A stretch of 64,000 nucleotides of DNA from Comamonadaceae bacterium OTU4NAUVB1 (GTDB lineage: Bacteria; Pseudomonadota; Gammaproteobacteria; Burkholderiales; Burkholderiaceae_C). Below the pieces are notes generated by a model that did not search any database, was not told the origin of the DNA, and was given only the letters and a program-made list of their open reading frames with translations. How positions within the stretch are numbered: the stretch's first letter is position 1; every line of letters starts with the position of its first letter. Position numbers and translations under genes: made by a program. This document shows positions 17,447-27,348 of the stretch, piece after piece. Location of the stretch: NCBI GenBank assembly GCA_024372625.1, contig CP099605.1, positions 1,364,001-1,428,000 of the forward strand, given 5' to 3'.

Positions 17447-18118
17447 ATGTCCACCGCCACCCTCCCTCCCATCGAACGCCTGACCGCGCCCGACCCGGTC
17501 GCCGCCATCATCGTCATCCACGGCCTGGGCGCCGACGGCAACGATTTCGTTCCCGTCGCGCGCGAACTCGACCTGTCGCCGGTCGGTGCGGTGCGCTTCG
17601 TGTTCCCGAACGCGCCGGTGATGAAGGTCACCGTCAACGGCGGCTACCCGATGCCCGCCTGGTACGACATCGCCGGTCCGGGACAGCCCGAGGACGCCGC
17701 CGGCCTGCACGCGTCGCGCGCGACCATCGAGGCGCTCATCGACAACGAGGTCGCCCGCGGCATCCCGGCCGAACGGATCGTGGTCGCCGGTTTCTCGCAG
17801 GGCTGCGCGATGGCGCTGCTGACCGGGCTGCGCCACGCCCGGCGCCTCGCCGGCATCGTCGGCCTCTCTGGCTACCTGCCGCTGGCGCCGACCACCGCGG
17901 CCGAGCGCAGCGACGCCAACCGCGACACGCCGATCTTCCTGGCGCACGGCTCGCGCGACGGCGTGGTGCCGATCGCGCGCGCGCTGGCGACCCGCGACGC
18001 GCTGGTCGGCCTGGGCTGCACCGTCGACTGGCACGAATACCCGATGGAGCATTCGGTGTCGATGGAGGAGATCGCCGATCTGGAAGCCTTCCTGCAGCGC
18101 GTGCTGGCGCGGCCCTGA
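17447..18118 (+). CDS. Carboxylesterase/phospholipase family alpha/beta hydrolase
   Basis: A 223-residue alpha/beta hydrolase of the bacterial carboxylesterase II type (Pseudomonas EstB-like). The nucleophile elbow is GFSQG near residue 117, preceded by IPAERIVVA. The acid is the Asp in HGSRDGVVP and the His is in PMEHSVSMEE. The oxyanion-side motif IVIHGLGADGNDF is near residue 17. These enzymes hydrolyse short-chain esters or lysophospholipids; the natural substrate is unknown. A GGAGGT-like GAGGT precedes the ATG. Confidence 0.9.
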   Translation: MSTATLPPIERLTAPDPVAAIIVIHGLGADGNDFVPVARELDLSPVGAVRFVFPNAPVMKVTVNGGYPMPAWYDIAGPGQPEDAAGLHASRATIEALIDNEVARGIPAERIVVAGFSQGCAMALLTGLRHARRLAGIVGLSGYLPLAPTTAAERSDANRDTPIFLAHGSRDGVVPIARALATRDALVGLGCTVDWHEYPMEHSVSMEEIADLEAFLQRVLARP

Positions 18119-18231
18119 TGCCACCCATCGACCGCGTCCCCGCAGCCATCGATTGGGATGGCCTCCGGCAGCAGCCTGTACGCATAAATGCTAACTTCCA
18201 GCCCCATCACGTTCGACGGGCGACCCACACA

Positions 18232-19800
18232 ATGAGCAAACTACAGGAGCGGCTGGCGGCGCTGGCGCCCGACCGGCTGAGAGGCATGCGCCGCGGCATC
18301 GAGAAGGAAAGCCTGCGCGCGCAGCCCGACGGCCTGCTGGCGCTCACGCCGCACCCGGCGGCGCTGGGCTCGGCCCTGACGCATCCGCACATCACGACCG
18401 ACTTCAGCGAATCGCAGGTCGAACTCATCACGGGGGTGCACGCCAGCGTGGAGGCGGCCCTCGACGAGTTGACCGACGTGCACCGCTTCACCTACGGCGT
18501 GCTCGACGCCGCCGGCGACGAGCGCCTGTGGGTGTCGAGCATGCCTTGCGGGCTGCCGGCCGACGAGACCATCCCGATCGGGCGCTACGGCCATTCCAAC
18601 GTCGGGCGCGCCAAGAGCGTCTACCGCATGGGTCTGGGCCACCGCTACGGGCGGCGCATGCAGACCATCTCGGGCATCCACTACAACTGGTCGCTCCCGG
18701 GCGTGTCCAGCGAGCAGTATTTCGCGCTGATCCGCAATTTCCGCCGCCATGCCTTCCTGCTGCTCTACCTGTTCGGCGCCTCCCCGGCGCTGTGCAAGAG
18801 CTTCGTCGAGGGCCGGCCGCACGAACTGCAGCCGATCGGCGAGGGCACCATGCACATGCCCCACGGCACCTCGCTGCGCATGGGGCGTCTGGGCTACCAG
18901 AGCGAGGCGCAGGCGTCGCTGGAGGTCAGCTACAACGGCCTGGAAGGCTACGGCGCGTCGCTGCAGGAGGCGCTCACGCGGCCCTGGCCGGCCTACGAAT
19001 CCATCGGCGTGCAGAACCCGGGCGGCGAGTACAACCAGCTCGCCACCAGCCTGCTGCAGATCGAGAACGAGTTCTACGGCACCATCCGGCCCAAGCGCGT
19101 GATCCATCCCGGCGAGCGCCCGCTGCATGCCCTGCGCGAGCGCGGCGTGGAGTACGTGGAGGTGCGGCTGATGGACCTCGACCCGTTCGAGACCGTGGGC
19201 ATCGCGGCCCCGACGATCCGCTTCCTCGACGTCTTCCTGCTGCACTGCCTGCTCGAGGACAGCCCGCGCGACACGCCCCAGGAGATCGCCGAACTGGCGC
19301 ACAACCAGGACCTGACGGCCGCGCGCGGCCGCGAACCGGGCCTGCGGCTGCGGCGCGGTGGCCAGGAGATCGCGCTGGTCGACTGGGCGCGCGAACTGGT
19401 CGCGCAGTGCCGTCCCATCGCCGAGGCGATGGACGCGGTGCAGGGCGGCCGGCTGCACGCCGAAGCCCTCGCGGCGGCCGTCGCGGCCCTGGACGACCCG
19501 AGCCTGCTGCCGTCGGCGCGGGTGCTCGACGCCATGGCGACGCAGCACGCGGACTCGTTCACGTCCTTCGTGCGCGCCCGCTCGGAGGCCACCCGCCTGG
19601 CGCTGCTCGCGGCGCCGCTGCCGCCGGCGACCCATGCGCGTTTCGAGCAGGAGAGCATCGCCTCCGTCGACGCGCAGAAGCACGTCGAGGCCGGCGACAC
19701 CATGCCCTTCGAGATCTACCGCCAGCAGTACGTGTCGCCGGCACGGCTGGGCAGATCGACGGGCGCCGGCCGGCCGCGGCGCTCCATCGCGGCGGTCTGA
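18232..19800 (+). CDS. gshA: Glutamate-cysteine ligase
   Basis: A 522-residue proteobacterial-type GshA, which makes gamma-glutamylcysteine, the first step of glutathione synthesis. The N-terminal MRRGIEKESLRAQPDG block carries the Glu-x-Glu-type metal-binding start of the active site. Further conserved blocks are DFSESQVELITG, ISGIHYNWSLP, LATSLLQIENEFY and VEYVEVRLMDLDPF. The E. coli enzyme is 518 residues. A 38-codon upstream frame extension, running from 18118 to 18231, has no supporting features, so ATG 18232 is preferred although its ribosome-binding site is weak. Confidence 0.95.
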   Translation: MSKLQERLAALAPDRLRGMRRGIEKESLRAQPDGLLALTPHPAALGSALTHPHITTDFSESQVELITGVHASVEAALDELTDVHRFTYGVLDAAGDERLWVSSMPCGLPADETIPIGRYGHSNVGRAKSVYRMGLGHRYGRRMQTISGIHYNWSLPGVSSEQYFALIRNFRRHAFLLLYLFGASPALCKSFVEGRPHELQPIGEGTMHMPHGTSLRMGRLGYQSEAQASLEVSYNGLEGYGASLQEALTRPWPAYESIGVQNPGGEYNQLATSLLQIENEFYGTIRPKRVIHPGERPLHALRERGVEYVEVRLMDLDPFETVGIAAPTIRFLDVFLLHCLLEDSPRDTPQEIAELAHNQDLTAARGREPGLRLRRGGQEIALVDWARELVAQCRPIAEAMDAVQGGRLHAEALAAAVAALDDPSLLPSARVLDAMATQHADSFTSFVRARSEATRLALLAAPLPPATHARFEQESIASVDAQKHVEAGDTMPFEIYRQQYVSPARLGRSTGAGRPRRSIAAV

Positions 19801-19833
19801 GCCATTCCCGGGCGTGGCGCCGGATGTGCCGGT

Positions 19834-19856
19834 CCGGTAGGCGTCGGCCTACCCGG
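19834..19856. terminator. GC-rich stem-loop after gshA
   Basis: GGTAGGC (19836-19842) pairs perfectly with GCCTACC (19847-19853) around a GTCG loop, and flanking CC/GG extends the stem with one bulge. It lies 34 bases after the gshA stop. There is no T run, so it may be a Rho-assisted terminator or mRNA 3' structure rather than a classical terminator. Confidence 0.45.
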
Positions 19857-19958
19857 ATTGGCCGGACCGGCCCACCGGACCCCGGTCGGCACGCTCCGCA
19901 TGATCACGTCATGCCATCCTCCGGCGCTCCGGCGCGATCACCTCTTTCGCATCCACCC

Positions 19959-20336
19959 ATGGCTTTCAGGACTTACCTGGTCGAAGACAACCCCGTCATC
20001 CGCGAGAACCTGGTCGGATTTCTCGAAGACGTCGCCGACACGACCGTCGTCGCCCACGCCAGCACCGAGGACGAGGCCGTGCACTGGCTCCACGACCACC
20101 GCGACGACTGGGACCTGGCCATCGTCGACCTGTTCCTCCAGCAGGGCAACGGCCTGGGTGTCGTCGGGGCGTGCCGCGACCGGGCGGCCCATCAGAAGGT
20201 GGTGGTGTTGAGCAACTACGCCACCAGCGACATGCGCGAGCGCTCGCGTGCCCTCGGCGCCGATGCCTTCTTCGACAAGTCGGCCGAGATCGACCAGCTC
20301 CTGGCCTACTGCGAGACCGCGCACCGCGCGCCCTGA
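19959..20336 (+). CDS. Stand-alone response regulator receiver protein
   Basis: A 125-residue CheY-like receiver with no output domain. The acidic pocket is Glu9-Asp10, the phosphoacceptor is Asp57 in AIVDLFL, the switch Ser/Thr is in VVLSNYAT and the lysine in FFDKSAE. Single-domain receivers act through protein contacts or phosphorelay. No histidine kinase is encoded in this window, so the partner is elsewhere. The frame is open for more than a kilobase upstream, antisense-like through gshA; ATG 19959 is the first plausible start and gives the exact receiver boundary. Confidence 0.9.
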   Translation: MAFRTYLVEDNPVIRENLVGFLEDVADTTVVAHASTEDEAVHWLHDHRDDWDLAIVDLFLQQGNGLGVVGACRDRAAHQKVVVLSNYATSDMRERSRALGADAFFDKSAEIDQLLAYCETAHRAP

Positions 20337-20460
20337 GGCCACGTGCCGTGCCGCTCCCGGACACGGCCGCCGCGTGTCGCCTGCGCAGCGGCCCCGAGCA
20401 CCGCGCTGCGTTAAAACCACGGCCTTCCTTTTTTCCGATTTCCAGAAGGCGGGCCTTTCC

Positions 20461-21381
<921 letters not shown>

Positions 21382-21392
21382 GGCCCGCTCGG

Positions 21393-23609
21393 TCACGCCG
21401 GGCGCACGACCACCACCGGCTGGCCGCGCTGCAGGGCCGCCGGCAGCATCGTGTCGAGCCAGCCGAGGCGCCACGCCACGGCGGCCAGCGCGACCAGCAC
21501 GACGACCACCGCCACGATGCGGGCCACGCCATGGCGCTCGGCATAGGGATCGCGCAGGCTGCGGCTCGAATTCGGCGGCAGGTGCGGCGTCTGCGACAGT
21601 GAACCGCCCAGGCGCACGTTCACGCGCATGCGGCCGTTGATGGCCCAGCCGCTCGCGTCCAGGATCGGCCCCAGGCTGCGCTGGCGCAGCTTAAGCCAGG
21701 CGATCAGCATGCTCGGCCCCGAGATCGCCAGGACGATGCCCACCACCGCCACCGGAATCCACTGCCCCAGGTCGACGAACTTGGCGAAGATGCCCACCAG
21801 GACGGCGCTGATGCTGCCCAGCGCCACGCCCAGGGCGGCCACGGTGCCGACGTCGATGCGCGCGGGCAGCTTGACGGCGCTGGCGGCGGCGTTGGCCGCG
21901 GCCGTGGCGCCGGCGGGCGTCGCGGCCTTGTCGGCCGTCGTCAGGGTGGTGGCCAGCGTGTTGAGCGAGCCCTGTGAGAGGGTCTCGCTCGCCGCCGCGC
22001 GCTTGGCGACCTGTTCCTCGATCAGGCGCAGGAACTTCTTGTAGGGCGACAGGAAGGCCTGGCGCACGCTGGTCGGGTTCTCGATCACCTTGACGATGGT
22101 CGCGTCCCAGTCGTGGCCCTGGCGGTCGTAGAAGACCCCGTTGCGCCCGGCGAACAGGAAGTCGACGTCCCCGGCCGTGAAGGCCGAGACGATGGTCATG
22201 GTCTTGCCCTGGCGCGTGCACTGGCAGTAGGCGAGGTAGGCCTTGGCCAGGCCGGCCAGCGCCGCGTGCTTGGCGGCGTCGGCCACCTCCACGCTCAGCT
22301 CGCAACTGCGGCCGTCGAGGTAGAGCGTGCCGGCCTGGAAGATCGCGCCCTCGCGCCGGTAGAACGCCTTGAACGACACGAAGTTGGTCAGCAGCGCGAG
22401 CAGGTCGCGCTTGAAGCGCAGCAGCTTCTCCAGGTCGGCCAGCCGGGCGTTGTGCGGCTCGACGCGCTCGTCCTCCTCGATCAGCGCCAGCACGGCGTCG
22501 CGCTGCGCGAGGGCGTCCTCGACCTCCCGCGCGCTCAGGGCGCCCAGCCTGGTCTCCGGCTTGGCCGCGAGCCAGTTGCGCGAGGACTTCACGCGCTCCT
22601 GCAGCGCCGTCCATTCGGCCTCGGCGAGCGTGTCGGCGTCGACGCCGACGACGTGGCGCACGGCGTCGCGCTGCAGCGTGCGCAGGGCGTCGGCCCAGGC
22701 CGGGTTCACGCCCTGTCGCAGCGGCAGGGCGCGGCCGGCCTCGATGGGGGCGAGCGGCAGCCGGGCGATGCCCTCCGCGCGCAGGGCGACGTCCTGCAGG
22801 GCCAGCGCCTCGTAGGTCTCGATGGACGGATTGAGCGCCGCCACCGAGCGCGGGTCGTAGGCCGCCACGCGGCACAGGGCGAAGAAGTCGTCGACCTTCG
22901 CGCGCACGGCGTCCACGGCCTGCGCCGCGGCCAGCGCGGATTCGCCGGGCGACGACGCGCCGGGCGCCTCGGCGACGGCGCCGGAGAACCAGTCGCGCAG
23001 CGACTGCGCCTCCTTGAAGAAGGCCTCGGCCCTGGCGCGGTCGGCGCCGTCCAGTCCGTTGAGGTCCTTGGCGTGGCCCTGCGTCTTCATGATCAGGCGC
23101 AGCACGTCGCGCACCGCCGTGTCGTCGGCGCTCTCCGGCGGCACGACGCCGTCGCCGTTGAAGCGCATGGCGTCCAGCAGCTGGGCCCGGTCGGTGACGT
23201 CGGCCAGGGCCAGCGTGGTCGCGCCTTCCTTGCCGCGCAGCTGCAGGATCCGGCGCGCCTCCTCGACCAGCGAGGCGGGCGGCTCGTCGGCGCCGACGGG
23301 AAGGTCGGCGATGGCGTCCAGGGCGATCCCGTCGCCGCCGCGGATGAGTTCGTCGGGGTCCTTCAGGCGGGCGCAGGCCCATTCGCAGGCCGCGATGAGT
23401 TCGGGCGGGCGGATGCGGCCGTCGCGGTCGGTGTCGATCAGGTCGAGCGTGCGGGGATCGAACTCGATGCCGCGCGTCGGACAGGCCAGCGCCACCCAGA
23501 GCTTCTGATCGAGTTCGCCGATGCGCGCGATGTCCGCCCCGGTGCGGATGACGACCTGGTCGACGCCGCCCGCGCGGAAGAACTGCCAGGTGTGGGGAGG
23601 GGTGCTCAT
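21393..23609 (-). CDS. Large EF-hand-like protein with C-terminal membrane segments, function unknown
   Basis: A 738-residue protein of no family I recognise. Near residue 55 it has a canonical EF-hand-type loop (DTDRDGRIRPPE) and near residue 155 a partial one (FNGDGVVPPES), suggesting calcium binding. The middle is soluble and helical, with a block around VDFLFAGRNGVFYDRQGHDWDATIVKV. The C-terminal quarter has three hydrophobic segments (VAALGVALGSISAVLVGIFA, WIPVAVVGIVLAISGPSMLIA, VARIVAVVVVLVALAAVAW). No signal peptide is seen. The ATG at 23609 starts exactly where the conserved-looking sequence begins; its ribosome-binding site is poor. It lies 83 bases downstream of the CBS gene on the same strand. 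Confidence 0.75.
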   Translation of the reverse strand: MSTPPHTWQFFRAGGVDQVVIRTGADIARIGELDQKLWVALACPTRGIEFDPRTLDLIDTDRDGRIRPPELIAACEWACARLKDPDELIRGGDGIALDAIADLPVGADEPPASLVEEARRILQLRGKEGATTLALADVTDRAQLLDAMRFNGDGVVPPESADDTAVRDVLRLIMKTQGHAKDLNGLDGADRARAEAFFKEAQSLRDWFSGAVAEAPGASSPGESALAAAQAVDAVRAKVDDFFALCRVAAYDPRSVAALNPSIETYEALALQDVALRAEGIARLPLAPIEAGRALPLRQGVNPAWADALRTLQRDAVRHVVGVDADTLAEAEWTALQERVKSSRNWLAAKPETRLGALSAREVEDALAQRDAVLALIEEDERVEPHNARLADLEKLLRFKRDLLALLTNFVSFKAFYRREGAIFQAGTLYLDGRSCELSVEVADAAKHAALAGLAKAYLAYCQCTRQGKTMTIVSAFTAGDVDFLFAGRNGVFYDRQGHDWDATIVKVIENPTSVRQAFLSPYKKFLRLIEEQVAKRAAASETLSQGSLNTLATTLTTADKAATPAGATAAANAAASAVKLPARIDVGTVAALGVALGSISAVLVGIFAKFVDLGQWIPVAVVGIVLAISGPSMLIAWLKLRQRSLGPILDASGWAINGRMRVNVRLGGSLSQTPHLPPNSSRSLRDPYAERHGVARIVAVVVVLVALAAVAWRLGWLDTMLPAALQRGQPVVVVRPA

Positions 23610-23692
23610 GGGGGGTGCTTTCGTGAGGCGCGACGGGGCGCCGACTCGCTCGGAGGTGCTGGCGGCGCGTCGCGCGCCGCCGTGGACGGACT

Positions 23693-24124
23693 TCAGCTCT
23701 GGATGTAGGTGCGCAGCTGGTCGATCGTCTGCTCGTGGTCGGCGATGAGGTCGTCCATCAGGTCGCGGATCGACAGCATGCCCACCACCCGGGTGCCGTC
23801 GACCACCGGGAGGTGGCGGATGCGTTTCTGGCTCATGAGCGCCATGCATTCGTGCGTGAGGGTGTCCGGCGCCACCGTGACCACGTCGGCGGTCATGATG
23901 TCGGCCACCTTCACGTCGCGCGAATTGCGCCCCTGCAACGCCACCTTGCGCGTGTAGTCGCGCTCGGAGAACACGCCCGCGAGCACGTCGCCCCGCAGCA
24001 CGACCAGCGCCCCGACCTCGTGGTCGGCCAGCACGTGCAGGGCATCGAAGACGGTGGCGTCGGGGCTGGTGCTGTAGAGGCCGTCGTTGGAACGGCGCTG
24101 CAGCAGGGCGGATACGGGCTTCAT
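23693..24124 (-). CDS. CBS-domain protein
   Basis: A 143-residue protein made of two tandem CBS domains (about residues 15-65 and 75-130). Recognisable blocks are GALVVLRGDVLAGVFSERDY and MSQKRIRHLPVVDGTRVVGML. Such stand-alone CBS pairs usually bind adenine nucleotides and regulate a partner. A TTG five codons upstream is also in frame, but GGAG sits seven bases before ATG 24124. It is divergent from the YlqF/RbgA gene across 150 bases. Confidence 0.92.
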   Translation of the reverse strand: MKPVSALLQRRSNDGLYSTSPDATVFDALHVLADHEVGALVVLRGDVLAGVFSERDYTRKVALQGRNSRDVKVADIMTADVVTVAPDTLTHECMALMSQKRIRHLPVVDGTRVVGMLSIRDLMDDLIADHEQTIDQLRTYIQS

Positions 24125-24274
24125 GGACGACTCCGGCAAGAAAGGGGAGGGACTGGCATCGGCGCCCGCGGGGGAGACGCCTCGTCAGGAAAGAGCGTTC
24201 ATCATAGGGGCCGACTTGTGCATTCCTTCACAATCGCGGCCCCTCCAACGCGCAAAAACGAAAGCGGCCCTCCG

Positions 24275-25240
24275 ATGGCGATCCAGTGGTTCCCCGGTCA
24301 CATGCACCTGACGCGCAAGGCGATCGGCGAGCGCATCAAGGACATCGACGTCGTCATCGAACTGCTCGACGCGCGACTGCCCGGCTCGAGCGCGAACCCC
24401 ATGCTGGCCGAGCTCACCGGCCACCGCCCCGGGGTGAAGGTGCTCAACAAGCAGGACGTGGCCGATCCCGCGCGCACCGCGCGATGGCTGGCGCACTACA
24501 ACGCCATGGCCGACACGCGCGCCATCGGCCTGGACGCGAGCCAGACCAACGCGGTGCAGCAGCTCGTGGGCGCCTGCCATGCGCTGGCGCCCAACCGGGG
24601 CGGCATGGCCAAGCCGATGCGGGTGCTGATCTGCGGCATTCCCAACGTGGGCAAGTCGACCCTGGTCAATACGCTCGCGGGTGGGCGCAAGAAGGCCAAG
24701 ACGGGCGACGAGGCGGGCATCACCCGGCTCGAGCAGCGCATCACGCTGGCCGACGATTTCTACCTGTGGGACACGCCCGGCATGCTGTGGCCGCGCATCG
24801 TCGCGCCCAAGGTGGGCTACAACCTGGCCGCGAGCGGCGCCATCGGGCGCAACGCGTACGACGAGGAGGAGGTGGCGCTGGAACTGCTCGACGTGCTCAA
24901 GCGTTCCTACGCGGCCGCGCTCGCCCGGCGCTTCGGGCTCGACGGCGATGCCGCGGCCATCGCCGGGATGAAGGACGAGGAGATCCTGGAAGCCATCGGC
25001 AGGAAGCGCGGCGCGCTCCTGGGCAAGGGCCGGGTCAACCTGCAGAAGGCCGCCGAACTGGCGATGCAGGCGTTTCGCGATGGCAGCCTGGGCGGCGTCA
25101 CGCTGGAGACGCCCGAGGAATTCGCCGGCTGGATGGAAGAGGGACGCAGGCTGGACGAGGCCCGCGTCGAGAAGAAGGCCGCGCGTGGCCGCAAATCGCC
25201 GCCCGCGCCGCCCGCGCCGCCCGCGCCGCCGGACGCGTGA
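24275..25240 (+). CDS. rbgA: Ribosome biogenesis GTPase YlqF/RbgA
   Basis: A 321-residue circularly permuted GTPase that acts in late 50S subunit assembly. The G motifs occur in the permuted order: G4 (KVLNKQDVAD) first, then G1 (GIPNVGKSTLVN), G2-like TGDEAGITR and G3 (DTPG). The N-terminal WFPGHMHLTRKAI is the family signature. The C-terminus ends in an Ala/Pro repeat (PPAPPAPPAPP). The open frame extends 180 codons upstream with no support; ATG 24275 matches the family start. Confidence 0.94.
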   Translation: MAIQWFPGHMHLTRKAIGERIKDIDVVIELLDARLPGSSANPMLAELTGHRPGVKVLNKQDVADPARTARWLAHYNAMADTRAIGLDASQTNAVQQLVGACHALAPNRGGMAKPMRVLICGIPNVGKSTLVNTLAGGRKKAKTGDEAGITRLEQRITLADDFYLWDTPGMLWPRIVAPKVGYNLAASGAIGRNAYDEEEVALELLDVLKRSYAAALARRFGLDGDAAAIAGMKDEEILEAIGRKRGALLGKGRVNLQKAAELAMQAFRDGSLGGVTLETPEEFAGWMEEGRRLDEARVEKKAARGRKSPPAPPAPPAPPDA

Positions 25241-25246
25241 ACCGGA

Positions 25247-25462
25247 TCAGGATTCCATCGTGATCTTGCCGGCCTCGACGTATTCCTCGAACTGCGTGCG
25301 CGGCATGGCGGTCGAGCCGACGACGCCTTCCTCCTCCTCCCACCCGAGGGTCATGCTGTCGGGCGCCTCGATCACCTCGATGCGGCCCTCCGGGATCGGA
25401 ATGGGCAGGCCGTCGCCGGGCGTGTAGGTGACGAGGCCCTTGATGGTGGCGTACTGGGTCAT
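25247..25462 (-). CDS. Conserved small acidic protein, 71 residues
   Basis: A 71-residue soluble protein (start MTQYATIKGLVTYTPGDGLP, end YVEAGKITMES) with a run of acidic residues (WEEEEG). It has no cysteine, signal or membrane segment. AGGAG lies eight bases before ATG 25462, a good ribosome-binding site that supports it as a real gene. The family is not recognised. It is convergent with rbgA, six bases away. Confidence 0.7.
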   Translation of the reverse strand: MTQYATIKGLVTYTPGDGLPIPIPEGRIEVIEAPDSMTLGWEEEEGVVGSTAMPRTQFEEYVEAGKITMES

Positions 25463-25613
25463 GGAAAACTCCTGGAATGGACGAAAGGATGGATGACGGA
25501 AGGCAGGGTGGTTTTCCCGCGCGCACGGTCCATGATTGCACGACTGCGGCGGCACCGGAAAGTCGCCGGTAGGACGGCCCGAGGTCGGGCCACGGCGTCG
25601 AAAGGAAAAAACC

Positions 25614-26048
25614 ATGTCGGACAGGTCCGCGTCATCCTCTTTCCCGGGCAAGGCCCGCCTGGCGGGCATCGCGTTCGTCTTCCTGTGGTTCGCCATCGGC
25701 GGGGTCGCGCACTTCGTCTTCACCGAAACCGAGATGCGCATCGTCCCGCCCTGGGTGCCCTGGCCGCGCGCGGCGGTGCTGGCGAGCGGCGTGTTCGAAC
25801 TGCTGGGCGCGGCGGGGCTGCTGTGGCGTCCGACGCGCCGGCTGGCGGGCCTCGGCCTGTTCGCGCTGACCGTCGCGGTGACGCCGGCGCACTTCTACAT
25901 GCTGCAGCGCCCGGACCTGTTCGCGTCGATCCCGCACTGGGCGCTGGTCGCGCGCCTGCCGGTGCAGGTCGCGCTGCTGGCGCTGATCGCCTGGGCGACG
26001 TTCGCCCCGCGACCGGCGTCGCGCGACCGGGCGTCGTGGCGGACCTAG
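25614..26048 (+). CDS. DoxX-like integral membrane protein
   Basis: A 144-residue protein with four predicted transmembrane helices. The pattern GGVAHFVFTETEMRIVPPWVPWP, then ASGVFELLGAAGLL, then FALTVAVTPAHFYM resembles the DoxX/DUF4267-type four-helix family seen in many Proteobacteria. Function is unknown. AAAGGA (25600-25606 region) precedes the ATG at 25614; a longer frame from 25536 lacks a plausible start. Confidence 0.75.
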   Translation: MSDRSASSSFPGKARLAGIAFVFLWFAIGGVAHFVFTETEMRIVPPWVPWPRAAVLASGVFELLGAAGLLWRPTRRLAGLGLFALTVAVTPAHFYMLQRPDLFASIPHWALVARLPVQVALLALIAWATFAPRPASRDRASWRT

Positions 26049-26107
26049 ACCGCGCGTTCCCGGGCTGCCTTGGTCCTGTCATGCGGCCTGCGCAGACTGC
26101 GGCCACC

Positions 26108-26311
26108 ATGCTCGAAGTCATCACCTCCCACGAAGCGACCTACGTCCCCTACGCCCGGCAGCGCAAGGCCGGTGGATTCTGGGAGGGCGTGGTGGACATC
26201 CTGTTCGTCGACAGCAAGACGGTCCATGTCTGCGACCGTTGCCGCGACGATTCCGCCGACGCCTTCATGGACGCCGCCATCGACGCCATGCGCCTGGCCG
26301 GCACCTGCTGA
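26108..26311 (+). CDS. Small protein with CxxC motif, 67 residues
   Basis: A 67-residue soluble protein. It has VHVCDRCRDD (a CxxC) in the middle and ends in LAGTC. ATG 26108 begins MLEVITSHEATYVPY; an in-frame ATG at 26081 would add nine residues and cannot be excluded. Neither has a strong ribosome-binding site. I do not recognise the family; three cysteines could bind a metal. It is convergent with the M23 peptidase gene. Confidence 0.5.
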   Translation: MLEVITSHEATYVPYARQRKAGGFWEGVVDILFVDSKTVHVCDRCRDDSADAFMDAAIDAMRLAGTC

Positions 26312-26332
26312 AGGCGGGGCGCGTCCGCGCCC

Positions 26333-27211
26333 TCAGAGGAACAGGGCGGGGTCGACCATGGCCCGGTTGAGCTGGACGCTCCAGTGCAGGTGCGGTCCGG
26401 TGACGCGGCCGGTGGCGCCGACCGCGCCGAGGCGTTCGCCGGCGGCCAGCACGTCGCCGGGGCGGCAGTCGGTCGCGCTCAGGTGGCAGTACATCGTCAG
26501 CAGTCCGGCGCCGTGGTCGAGCCAGACCGTGCCGCCGTTGAAGAAGTAGTCGCCCGTGTCGATCACGCGGCCGGGCAGCGGTGCCACGACCGGCGTGCCG
26601 GTGGCCGCGGCGATGTCCATGCCGCTGTGCGGACTGCGCGCCTGGCCGTTGAACACGCGGCGCAGGCCGAACGAACTGGAGCGCCGGCCCGGCACCGGCA
26701 CCCGCATGCGCAGGTCCTGCGGCAGGGCACCCGGGGCCGTGTCGGTGAAGGTGGCCATCACGGTGGTGAGGTGCGTCCGCTCGCGTTCGTAGCGGGCCTG
26801 GTCGGCGGCCGACAGGTCGACCGTGCCCGGCGCCACCTTCAGGCGCTGCTCGCTGTACTGCTTGGGCGCCACCCGGTAGCCCAGGCGCCGTTCGCGCTCG
26901 TTCGCGACCCGCACGACGAGGGTCCGCGCACCCACCGCCGCCGACAGCGGGATGCCCACGACGGCCGTCCACTCGATGGGATCACCGACCACCAGCAGCG
27001 GGATGTCGTTCTCCAGCGCGACCGGCCGTACCGCCGCCGGCCCGAGCGACAGCCGCGCCACGCCGCCCGGCACGGACAGCGACTGCGGCCAGACCGTCGC
27101 GGCCGCGGCGACGTCCGCCGGGGTGTCCGCAGCCCGCGAGGGCAGGGCCGACAGCGCGATCAGGCCGCCGGCACCGGCCAGGACGGTGCGGCGCGTCGAG
27201 GCGGCGGGCAT
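26333..27211 (-). CDS. M23 family metallopeptidase with Tat-type signal
   Basis: A 292-residue exported peptidase of the LytM/M23 class, which cleaves peptidoglycan crosslinks. The N-terminus (STRRTVLAGAGGLIALSA) is a twin-arginine signal. The zinc ligands are in the C-terminal domain: His and Asp in SPHSGMD, and the HxH of PHLHW. The middle (about residues 60-160) is a beta-rich domain typical of M23 proteins with a preceding immunoglobulin-like module. An in-frame ATG at 27250 would add 13 residues; neither start has a good ribosome-binding site. Confidence 0.87.
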   Translation of the reverse strand: MPAASTRRTVLAGAGGLIALSALPSRAADTPADVAAAATVWPQSLSVPGGVARLSLGPAAVRPVALENDIPLLVVGDPIEWTAVVGIPLSAAVGARTLVVRVANERERRLGYRVAPKQYSEQRLKVAPGTVDLSAADQARYERERTHLTTVMATFTDTAPGALPQDLRMRVPVPGRRSSSFGLRRVFNGQARSPHSGMDIAAATGTPVVAPLPGRVIDTGDYFFNGGTVWLDHGAGLLTMYCHLSATDCRPGDVLAAGERLGAVGATGRVTGPHLHWSVQLNRAMVDPALFL

Positions 27212-27348
27212 GGATTCGGAGGGGGTGCGGTGGGCGTGGACAGGAGACATGCGGGGCAGTCTATCGAGGCGCGAGCATGGTCCGTCGATCGTGCAGCGAA
27301 GTAACTTTGTCTTACGATTGATCCCCCTTGTTTCAATGGAGGTGGTGC

